Below, piece after piece: positions 7,421 to 12,211 of a stretch of DNA of 38,841 nt. The position numbers and the translations under genes were made by a program. Location: positions 1 through 38,841 of IMG/VR virus record IMGVR_UViG_3300042691_018004; one strand, written 5' to 3'. The number at the start of each line of letters is the position of its first letter. The stretch's first letter is position 1. This DNA comes from a virus. The notes under the pieces were generated by a model. It worked only from the letters and a program-made list of their open reading frames with translations. It was not told the origin of the DNA and did no database searches.

Positions 7421-7914
7421 GCGCTCACCTCTTTCGCCCATGCCCGCGCTCGGTGGAGGTCGGCGAGGTAGATCCCGTGGCGGTCGATGTAGAGGCGCCC
7501 GTCGCGGTGCAGCCGGTTCACGTGCTTCGAGACCGTGTCGCGTGCCAGGCCGAGCTCGGCGGCGAGAGCGGTGATGGTGCCGTTCCATGCGCCGAAGGTC
7601 CCGAGGTGGTCGAGGATGATCTTCTCGGGGTTGGGGCGCACAGGCTGGCCGGCGCGCCGTGCCCAGTAGCGGCGGCGGCGATGCTCGCGCTCGCGCTCGA
7701 CCTCGTCCATGCCGCCCCAGATCCCCTCTGGCTCGCGGTTGGCGATGGCGTGGTCGAGGCACGCCTGGCGCACCGGGCAGGCGGCGCAGATGGCGCGGGC
7801 GGCGGCCGTCTTGCGCCGGTTCGTCGGGTAGAACAGCTCGGGCGACTTCGTCCGGCAGGCGGCCTCGAGGCGCCAGTCGGTCGGCTCAGGCCGCGGGGTC
7901 TCGCTTCCAGCCAT
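7417..7914 (-). CDS. WhiB-family iron-sulfur regulator fused to a winged helix
   Basis: A 165-residue protein. The WhiB domain (about residues 12-80) has the four cluster-binding cysteines C20, C43, C46 and C52 (C-x22-C-x2-C-x5-C) and a GIWGG turn at 64-68. It is followed not by the usual short basic tail but by a winged-helix domain (about 97-160): ILDHLGTFGAWNGTITALAAELG, then ARDTVSKHVNRLHRDGRLYI, ending with a basic region. Host WhiB proteins bind the main sigma factor and redirect transcription; phage copies can interfere with host WhiB control. The added DNA-binding domain suggests promoter-specific action. ATG 7914 overlaps the PhoX stop as TGATG. Confidence 0.88.
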   Translation of the reverse strand: MAGSETPRPEPTDWRLEAACRTKSPELFYPTNRRKTAAARAICAACPVRQACLDHAIANREPEGIWGGMDEVEREREHRRRRYWARRAGQPVRPNPEKIILDHLGTFGAWNGTITALAAELGLARDTVSKHVNRLHRDGRLYIDRHGIYLADLHRARAWAKEVSA

Positions 7915-8969
7915 CACGAGATCCACGGTCCCGTCACCATGAACGTCTCGCCGGGCGATCGCTGCGAGGAGAACATCAGGTGCCGACCGTTGGGCGAGAA
8001 GGCCGGGCCGGTCATCTCGGAGCCGGCCACGTCGTAGCGGACCACGGGCGTCGTCGCCCCCGTCGTGAGGTTGACGCCGACGATCTCCATGTTGCCGCCG
8101 TCCTCGGCGACGAAGGCGCTCGTCGTGGTCGCTACGAGATTGTCGACGCCGGTGAGGTGCCGGGGCGTCGGCGAGCTGGAGTCGTCGTAGGCGATGTCGA
8201 GCACCATCGTCGCGATGTCGTAGCGCCAGACCCGCCCGTCGCCCTTCGTGGTGAACAGCACCAGATCCTCGGCGACGAAGATCCCCTCGCCACCGTTGAA
8301 GCGCCGGGCGTCGGCGACTTGGTAGCGGGTCGGCGTCACGGTCGCCTCGGGGTCGGGCACCATGGCCCAGCCGCCCGAGGTGGTGAGGACTCGCAGCGTC
8401 CCGGTGTCGAGGTGGTAGCGGTAGAGGCATCCATCGGACACGTCCTCGGTCTGGTACACAACGTTCGTGGCGACGTGGTGGGCGATGGCCTCGCGGTTCC
8501 AGCGCCCCCAGGGGAGCGGCGTGGCGGCGTCCAGCCCTTGCGGGTCGCAGAGCCACGCCCGGCCGCGCTCGATCTCCTCGCAGCTCACCCAGGCGCCCCG
8601 GTACGCGCCGCCCGCACAGTTGCGGGACGTGCCCGAGAGGAGCCGCCACGCGGCGATGGTGGCGCCGTCGGCGTCGAACACGATCGAGGAGGCGCCGCCC
8701 TGCCCTGAGCTCGCCTCGCTGTTGGACACGTAGACCCAGGCGCCGTCGCGGGCGTCGAAGGTGGCGCCGCCGTCGGGGTGGCCGTGCCAGGTGTAGCTGG
8801 TGCCCGGGACGGTCTGCCATGAGGTGGCGACCTTGCGGGCCGTGAAGCCCTGCGGGACCCAGAGCCCGGGGACCGACGAGGCGACGAGTGCGCCGTAGTC
8901 GGTGCGGGTCGGGATGCACCCGGCGAGGGCCACCGCCGCGGTGCCAGCCAGGAAGGTGCGGCGGTTCAT
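7914..8969 (-). CDS. secreted PhoX/DUF839-family phosphatase-like lipoprotein
   Basis: A 351-residue exported protein. The N-terminus MNRRTFLAGTAAVALAGC has a twin-arginine-like RR, a hydrophobic stretch and a lipobox (ALAGC), so it is probably a Tat-exported lipoprotein. The mature part resembles PhoX/DUF839 beta-propeller phosphatases: WVSCEE matches the conserved Cys-Glu-Glu metal site, with DGCLYRY, GGEGIFVAED and VDNLVATTTSAFVAEDGG as blade motifs. PhoX enzymes release phosphate from organic esters outside the cell. The ATG at 8969 overlaps the upstream stop (ATGA) and the stop touches the WhiB start (TGATG), so it belongs to the early operon. A phage phosphate-scavenging gene is plausible; catalytic activity is unproven. 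Confidence 0.82.
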   Translation of the reverse strand: MNRRTFLAGTAAVALAGCIPTRTDYGALVASSVPGLWVPQGFTARKVATSWQTVPGTSYTWHGHPDGGATFDARDGAWVYVSNSEASSGQGGASSIVFDADGATIAAWRLLSGTSRNCAGGAYRGAWVSCEEIERGRAWLCDPQGLDAATPLPWGRWNREAIAHHVATNVVYQTEDVSDGCLYRYHLDTGTLRVLTTSGGWAMVPDPEATVTPTRYQVADARRFNGGEGIFVAEDLVLFTTKGDGRVWRYDIATMVLDIAYDDSSSPTPRHLTGVDNLVATTTSAFVAEDGGNMEIVGVNLTTGATTPVVRYDVAGSEMTGPAFSPNGRHLMFSSQRSPGETFMVTGPWIS

Positions 8970-9172
8970 CGTTCGCCCCGTTCCCACGCCGCGCACACGG
9001 CGTCGATCCAATCGGACGCGTGGTCAAACAAGTTGGCGTCCATGCTGAAACCGCCGACATCGCGCATGTCGGTTGCGATCAGCCGCATGGTCTCGGTCGG
9101 CGGGCGATCCTCCATGAGTGCCCGCAGCGAGGTGGCGTGCAGCTCCCTCGCTCGGTCGTGATCCACTGCCAT
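8966..9172 (-). CDS. small hypothetical protein
   Basis: A 68-residue protein with no recognised domain, helical and mildly acidic. The ATG at 9172 was chosen because AAGGA lies 6 bases upstream; an ATG one codon earlier would overlap the preceding stop as ATGA. It is coupled to the PhoX gene by a 4-base overlap. The tight spacing supports its reality. Confidence 0.6.
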   Translation of the reverse strand: MAVDHDRARELHATSLRALMEDRPPTETMRLIATDMRDVGGFSMDANLFDHASDWIDAVCAAWERGER

Positions 9173-9285
9173 CATCTGTCCTTCCGGTGTTGGGCGAGCG
9201 CCTTTCGCCACGCCTCGCAGGCCTCGCAGCCGCACCCGGCCCGGGCTGCACGGGCGCAATGGTCCGCGGCAGGGTGCGCGGTCAT
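9172..9285 (-). CDS. 37-residue cysteine-rich miniprotein
   Basis: A 37-residue open frame that fills an otherwise empty gap. It starts with ATG overlapping the previous stop (ATGA at 9282-9285) and ends with TGA overlapping the next ATG. The sequence has C10 followed by CGCEAC (C18, C20, C23), a zinc-knuckle-like spacing, then a basic helix AWRKALAQHRKDR. Function unknown. Perfect coupling on both sides argues that it is translated. Confidence 0.55.
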   Translation of the reverse strand: MTAHPAADHCARAARAGCGCEACEAWRKALAQHRKDR

Positions 9286-9524
9286 CGCCGCGCCCGCCAG
9301 AACGAAACCCGATCAGCGGGCCGCACCTCAGGGCTGCGGAACCCGGGCAAATCGGCCAGGCGGCACGTACCGGCCACGGCATCACCCGGCGACACGGTGT
9401 GCCCGCAATCGCGGCACACACCATCACTGTTCGGATCGTGCAGCAGCAGCGCCGCACAAAGCCCCGGCCGCGGCGCCACCCACTGACGCAACAACTCAAG
9501 AGTGGCAGTAGTCGTGTCACCCAC
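9282..9524 (-). CDS. small hypothetical zinc-binding-like protein
   Basis: An 80-residue protein starting with GTG. Its first 11 residues (VGDTTTATLEL) match the start of the upstream XF1762-family protein, including the way the start codon overlaps the previous stop by 8 bases. The rest has C23, then CRDCGH (C37, C40) and C54, a possible zinc ribbon: cysteines of SDGVCRDCGHTVSPGD resemble short zinc-finger proteins of actinophages. Function unknown. The shared N-terminus looks like a recombination or duplication joint. Confidence 0.6.
   Translation of the reverse strand: MGDTTTATLELLRQWVAPRPGLCAALLLHDPNSDGVCRDCGHTVSPGDAVAGTCRLADLPGFRSPEVRPADRVSFWRARR
9492..9524 (-). repeat. duplicated gene-start module, copy A
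   Basis: A 32-base direct repeat of 9985-10016 (29 of 32 identical; the three differences are silent changes in third codon positions). It covers the start codon, the overlapping stop of the previous gene and the first 11 codons. The copies are 493 bases apart. Confidence 0.85.
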
Positions 9525-10017
9525 GATGGCCGACCCAACGGACCCAACGGTCCTTGTCGCCTGCGGGCTTGCGCTCGTTTCCGAACAGGTCAACGTGTTC
9601 ACGACCCAGGCGCGATTCCCACCCGTTTACTGGTGGCGATACGCGGGCATCCAAGGTGAACCCAGCTGCTCGCAGCGACGAACCCGGTTCGGTCTCAAGC
9701 GTGTACGTGATGACCCGCCGATACCCGAGTGCCCCCGCCGCCCGACAGATGGCGCCGTAGAGCATCGAATTCGCGTTCTTGGCGCCTTGCGTGCAGGTGC
9801 GGGTCACTTCAAGAGTGCGGCCGTCGTCCATATGTCGGGACACGGGGCGAGACGCGATAGCGACGCCGAGCAGGACGCCTGACCCGTCAGTTACGCCAAC
9901 GCCCCACTTCCACCCGACCGGAGGCAGATTGTGGCGGTGATGCTGGGCGACGAACCGGCGAGCCTCTGCGAGTGTCACGGGCACCAACTCGAGGGTGGCG
10001 GTAGTCGTGTCACCCAT
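9517..10017 (-). CDS. XF1762-family protein
   Basis: A 166-residue protein of the XF1762 family common in phages and mobile elements. It contains VTLAEARRFVAQHHRHNLPPVGWKW, then VGVAIASRPVSRHMDDG, LEVTRTCTQG, ANSMLYGAICRAAGALGYRRVITYT and SLRAAGF. The layout resembles a GNAT acetyltransferase fold, but the family's reaction is not established to my knowledge. The ATG at 10017 overlaps the resolvase stop by 8 bases (ATGGGTGA). The N-terminal GDTTTATLEL precedes the usual family start and is copied at the next gene. Confidence 0.82.
   Translation of the reverse strand: MGDTTTATLELVPVTLAEARRFVAQHHRHNLPPVGWKWGVGVTDGSGVLLGVAIASRPVSRHMDDGRTLEVTRTCTQGAKNANSMLYGAICRAAGALGYRRVITYTLETEPGSSLRAAGFTLDARVSPPVNGWESRLGREHVDLFGNERKPAGDKDRWVRWVGHRG
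9985..10017 (-). repeat. duplicated gene-start module, copy B
   Basis: Partner of the repeat at 9492-9524. It spans the end of the resolvase gene and the first 11 codons of the XF1762-family gene. Confidence 0.85.
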
Positions 10018-10471
10018 CAGCCATCGCCCCGTACCGTGCGATGAGCGCCGCCTCTGCCCTGCCGTCGTCCTTGACCCGTGCGAACCATGACGCCTGCGCC
10101 GGCCACAGCTCCACGGCCCTCTGTCGGGACGTGTTCTTGTCGGCGGTGACCCGCTGCGCCCGCTTCCATCCGGCGGCGCTGATGTGATGCACGGGCACGC
10201 CGAGCGCGCCGAGCGCGCCCAGGATCGCCCCGTAGTTCTCGGCGAAGGTCCAGCCGCCGCGCTGGCCGGGCATGTAGCCCACCTTCTCCACCCACGCCTC
10301 GCAGATCGTGAAGGGCTTCCAGTCCTCCAGCAGCGCAGCGATGGAGGCGCCGAGTGCGGCGCCGGTGGCCGGTGGCATGTCCTCCACGGCGACAAGGGCC
10401 ATCGTCCCGGTCTCGATGATGGCGAGTGCGCCGTTCTTGCCCGGGTCCACGCCCAGGAGCCACTCGCTCAC
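10010..10471 (-). CDS. RuvC-like Holliday junction resolvase
   Basis: A 153-residue protein of the phage RuvC-like group. GVDPGKNGA carries the first catalytic aspartate (D9) with the Gly-rich strand-turn, WVEKVG supplies a glutamate (E62), and DDGRAEAALIARYG near the C-terminus supplies the final acids (D135, D136, E140). It resolves branched DNA before packaging. The length is typical of phage versions. The GTG start overlaps the upstream stop as GTGA, and the stop overlaps the XF1762-family start. Confidence 0.87.
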   Translation of the reverse strand: MSEWLLGVDPGKNGALAIIETGTMALVAVEDMPPATGAALGASIAALLEDWKPFTICEAWVEKVGYMPGQRGGWTFAENYGAILGALGALGVPVHHISAAGWKRAQRVTADKNTSRQRAVELWPAQASWFARVKDDGRAEAALIARYGAMADG

Positions 10472-10581
10472 AGCTCGTCCTGCCAGAGCGCCCAGATGAG
10501 GGCGGCGACGCAGACGACGATGATCGCGGCGGCCAGGGCCGCGGCGGCGTAGACGCCGGGGTTCGTGATGGCGGCGCTCAC
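10468..10581 (-). CDS. 37-residue single-span membrane protein
   Basis: A 37-residue protein starting with GTG, with one hydrophobic segment (about residues 10-32: VYAAAALAAAIIVVCVAALIW) and a short acidic C-terminus. GTGA overlaps at both its start and stop. Function unknown. Small early membrane proteins of temperate phages can act in superinfection exclusion or host modulation, which is only inference here. Confidence 0.65.
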   Translation of the reverse strand: MSAAITNPGVYAAAALAAAIIVVCVAALIWALWQDEL

Positions 10582-10811
10582 GACGCGGCCTTCGGGCGGG
10601 TCATGACGAACCGGGCGCGGGTCTCGTGGTCTTGCTGCGCCTTCGCCCGGCGCACCTTGTGGAGCCACTCCAGGGCGAGCGACTCCTGCGCGTCGAGGTC
10701 GCGGTCGATGGTTACGAAGCCGATGCGACAGACCCAGTCGCCGCCGGGGTGCTGGGTGATCGTGATGTCGCCCGGTTCGGGCCAGATGGAGACGTGGGTC
10801 TGTGCGTCCAC
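10578..10811 (-). CDS. hypothetical early protein
   Basis: A 77-residue protein with a beta-rich N-terminal half (VSIWPEPGDITITQ, DWVCRIGFVTI) and a charged helical C-terminal half. It resembles no domain I can name. The start is a GTG at 10811 with AAAGGA about 9 bases upstream. It is the first gene after a 209-base non-coding structured stretch, so it may begin a transcription unit covering the resolvase and replication genes. It ends in KAAS, encoded by a sequence that recurs at two other gene ends (11301 and 11501). Confidence 0.65.
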   Translation of the reverse strand: MDAQTHVSIWPEPGDITITQHPGGDWVCRIGFVTIDRDLDAQESLALEWLHKVRRAKAQQDHETRARFVMTRPKAAS

Positions 10812-11020
10812 GGGGTGCTGTCCTTTCGTCGTGGGTCGGTGGGGTCGGGCCGGTACCGAGGGGAGCGATGCCGGTGGCCGACCCCACCTGGTCGCCCCGC
10901 CTGCTTGCCTCGGAGCGCCTCCCCGGCGGGGATGGTGGGGTGGTGCTCAGACGAGGTGCAGGCGGGGCGGCCGGATGATGCCGACCGTCGCTTCGGTCGA
11001 TCAGATGACGGCGGAATGGA
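10812..11020 (-). other. structured non-coding region with two long inverted repeats
   Basis: No gene is seen. Two perfect long inverted repeats lie side by side: GGTGGGGTCGG (10838-10848) with CCGACCCCACC (10878-10888), and CGCCCCGCCTGC (10893-10904) with GCAGGCGGGGCG (10958-10969), the second enclosing a small inner hairpin CCCC/GGGG. A smaller one (GACCG/CGGTC) lies near 10983-10999. This looks like a transcribed structured element: a terminator pair, an attenuator or a structured RNA upstream of the replication genes. No promoter could be pinned down. Confidence 0.5.
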
Positions 11021-11140
11021 TCAGGGCGGGTCCTTGCGGTCTCGCAGATGGTCGAGGCCGCAGAGGGCGGCGGCGATGACGAGGCAGATCCCGACGACGT
11101 AGATCCCGATGGCGGGGAGCAGGGTCCAGAGGCCGTTCAT
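11021..11140 (-). CDS. 39-residue single-span membrane protein
   Basis: A 39-residue open frame with one membrane segment (about residues 4-29: LWTLLPAIGIYVVGICLVIA and following) and a charged tail LDHLRDRKDPP. The ATG at 11140 overlaps the upstream stop as ATGA. Function unknown. It is one of several tiny membrane proteins near the lysogeny switch. Confidence 0.55.
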   Translation of the reverse strand: MNGLWTLLPAIGIYVVGICLVIAAALCGLDHLRDRKDPP

Positions 11141-11301
11141 GGCCGGATCTCCATCACCAGGGCGATGAGGCCGAGCCAGGCGGCGCCCACGCCGGACACG
11201 AACAGGAAGTCGTGGAAGAGCCAGCGGCCTCGGGTCGTCGGCTCGTGGTGCGCAGAGGCCACGATGGCGAGCACGCCGGCGGTCATGACGAGCAGGGCCA
11301 T
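11137..11301 (-). CDS. 54-residue two-span membrane protein
   Basis: A 54-residue protein with two hydrophobic segments (about residues 2-17 and 33-51) separated by a charged loop HHEPTTRGRWLFHD. ATG 11301 touches the previous stop as TGATG, and its stop overlaps the next ATG. Longer upstream readings of this frame run through another gene and are not supported. Function unknown; possibly superinfection exclusion or another host-membrane effect. Confidence 0.6.
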   Translation of the reverse strand: MALLVMTAGVLAIVASAHHEPTTRGRWLFHDFLFVSGVGAAWLGLIALVMEIRP

Positions 11302-11322
11302 CACGATGCGGCCTCGGTGGTC
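11298..11322 (-). repeat. duplicated gene-end module, copy 1
   Basis: A 25-base direct repeat of 11498-11522, 24 of 25 identical and exactly 200 bases apart. It encodes the final residues TTEAAS, the stop and the start of the next gene. A 14-base part (TCACGACGCGGCCT on the plus strand) recurs at 10578-10591. Confidence 0.85.
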
Positions 11323-11504
11323 AAGCGGAGCCTTGCCGCGCACTCCCCAGCCGTGGATGGGGCCTTGTGTCCGTGATGACCACACTCCACTTCCGTGCCG
11401 CCGAACACCGCCACGCCTAGCCAGGTGGTGCGCGTGTGCCGTCCATGGCTTTCCCAACAAACGGGGCGAGCAAGGATGCGATCAGGCCTCTGCGCCACCA
11501 TCAC
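11301..11504 (-). CDS. small hypothetical Cys/His protein
   Basis: A 67-residue protein (GTG start at 11504 overlapping the previous stop as GTGA; ATG one codon later is equally possible). It has scattered Cys and His residues (CWESHGRH, ECGHHGH, GEC) that could bind a metal. It ends in LTTEAAS, nearly the same as the C-terminus of the upstream HTH protein. Its codon usage is less clear than in its neighbours, so its reality rests mainly on the coupled overlaps. Function unknown. Confidence 0.45.
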   Translation of the reverse strand: MMVAQRPDRILARPVCWESHGRHTRTTWLGVAVFGGTEVECGHHGHKAPSTAGECAARLRLTTEAAS

Positions 11505-11522
11505 GACGCGGCCTCGGTGGTC
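11498..11522 (-). repeat. duplicated gene-end module, copy 2
   Basis: Partner of the repeat at 11298-11322. It covers the C-terminal TTEAAS codons of the HTH gene, its stop codon and the first bases of the next gene. Confidence 0.85.
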
Positions 11523-11686
11523 GTGGCGGCGTCGACGTCGTCGGGGTGGAACAGCATCGCCCCGGTGCGGCCGGGGAGCTGCACCGTTGGGGCGATGCGC
11601 CCCGAGGCGATCCAGCGGGTGAGGGTGCGGCGGGTGATCCCGGCACGCTCCGCGGCCTGGGTCGCCGTGAGTAGGTGGAAGGTCAT
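11501..11686 (-). CDS. excisionase/Cro-like HTH protein
   Basis: A 61-residue protein with a MerR/excisionase-type HTH: LLTATQAAERAGITRRTLTRWI, then SGRIAPT and a wing AMLFHPDDVD. It is transcribed divergently from the XRE repressor, the position of a Cro or excisionase in the lysis-lysogeny switch. No ribosome site precedes ATG 11686, and the predicted -10 (11695-11700) lies so close that the transcript may start almost at the ATG, i.e. a leaderless mRNA, which is common in actinobacteria. As the first gene of the early operon it would be directly controlled by the repressor. Confidence 0.82.
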   Translation of the reverse strand: MTFHLLTATQAAERAGITRRTLTRWIASGRIAPTVQLPGRTGAMLFHPDDVDAATTTEAAS

Positions 11687-11834
11687 AGCTAGGGACTATG
11701 GGCTAGCCCCTACCTTGGGTCAAGACCCAAACTTATGATGCTATCCATCTGTAGCGGGTGGTCCGAATGGCCCCGTTGCGCTACCCCTACCGTGTGTCCA
11801 TACTTAGGGTCCACCTAGCAACGGAGGCTCCCCC
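11687..11834. promoter_or_regulatory. divergent lysis-lysogeny control region
   Basis: This 148-base region lies between the HTH gene and the repressor. It holds a perfect palindrome TTGGGTC-AA-GACCCAA (11715-11730), an inverted pair GCTAG...CTAGC (11688-11707), and a 15-base direct near-repeat CCCCTACCTTGGGTC / CCCCTACCGTGTGTC (11707-11721 and 11784-11798, 13 of 15 identical). Minus-strand promoter: TTGACC (11720-11725), 17-18 bases, CATAGT (11695-11700). Plus-strand promoter: TTGCGC (11776-11781), 17 bases, CATACT (11799-11804). Each near-repeat copy falls in one promoter spacer, so a repressor bound there could control both directions. GGAGG (11823-11827) is the repressor gene's ribosome site. 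Confidence 0.6.
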
Positions 11835-12122
11835 ATGAGCACCACACTCCACATCCCCACCTTCACCATCGCCGACCGCCTGCGGAAGGCCCGAGAGGAC
11901 GCGGGCCTCAAGCAGCACCAGCTAGCCGACCTGCTCGAGGTCGATGCCAACACGGTCAGCAACTACGAGAACGGCAACACGAAGCGGCACCAGCGCATCA
12001 CCTTGACCCGCTGGGCGCTCGTGACCGGGGTCCCGGTGGAGTGGATCAAGACCGGCGAAATCCCGGGTGACGTGCAGAAACCGCCTACCATTTGGATGGC
12101 GACCACCCTCGCAGCAGCTTGA
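11835..12122 (+). CDS. XRE-family immunity repressor (CI-like)
   Basis: A 95-residue repressor with a canonical XRE/Cro-CI helix-turn-helix at about residues 12-66: IADRLRKAREDAGLKQHQLADLL, EVDANTVSNYENG and ITLTRWALVTGVPVEWI. It has no cleavable LexA-like C-terminal domain, so induction must work another way. The protein ends in ATTLAAA, similar to ssrA-type degradation tags that end in LAA. ATG 11835 has GGAGG 7-8 bases upstream. The gene is followed by the integrase on the same strand and divergent from a Cro/excisionase-like gene, the layout of phages with integration-dependent immunity. Assignment as the lysogeny repressor is strong; the tag function is inferred. Confidence 0.88.
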   Translation: MSTTLHIPTFTIADRLRKAREDAGLKQHQLADLLEVDANTVSNYENGNTKRHQRITLTRWALVTGVPVEWIKTGEIPGDVQKPPTIWMATTLAAA

Positions 12123-12126
12123 CCCG

Positions 12127-12211
12127 GTGAACACTGTTCGCGCTATCTTCACCGCCACTCGGAGCGGCGGGTGGCCGCTCCACGGCAGAGAGGGAGCAGC
12201 AAAGTGTTCAC
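12127..12211 (+). promoter_or_regulatory. inverted repeat pair around the integrase start
   Basis: GTGAACACT (12127-12135) and its exact reverse complement AGTGTTCAC (12203-12211) flank the integrase start region. The first overlaps a smaller palindrome GAACA-C-TGTTC (12129-12139). These may be binding sites for the repressor, excisionase or integrase arm domain, or part of the attP region. There is no direct evidence for which. Confidence 0.4.

Noticed and set aside
7915-9060. Upstream extension of the WhiB frame
   Set aside because: The extra residues are Arg/His-rich and overlap the PhoX gene in another frame. The ATG at 7914 coupled to the PhoX stop is the natural start.
11137-11460. Longer 107-residue version of the two-span membrane protein
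   Set aside because: Upstream residues overlap the preceding small gene out of frame and are not hydrophobic. The ATG at 11301 with a TGATG joint is better.
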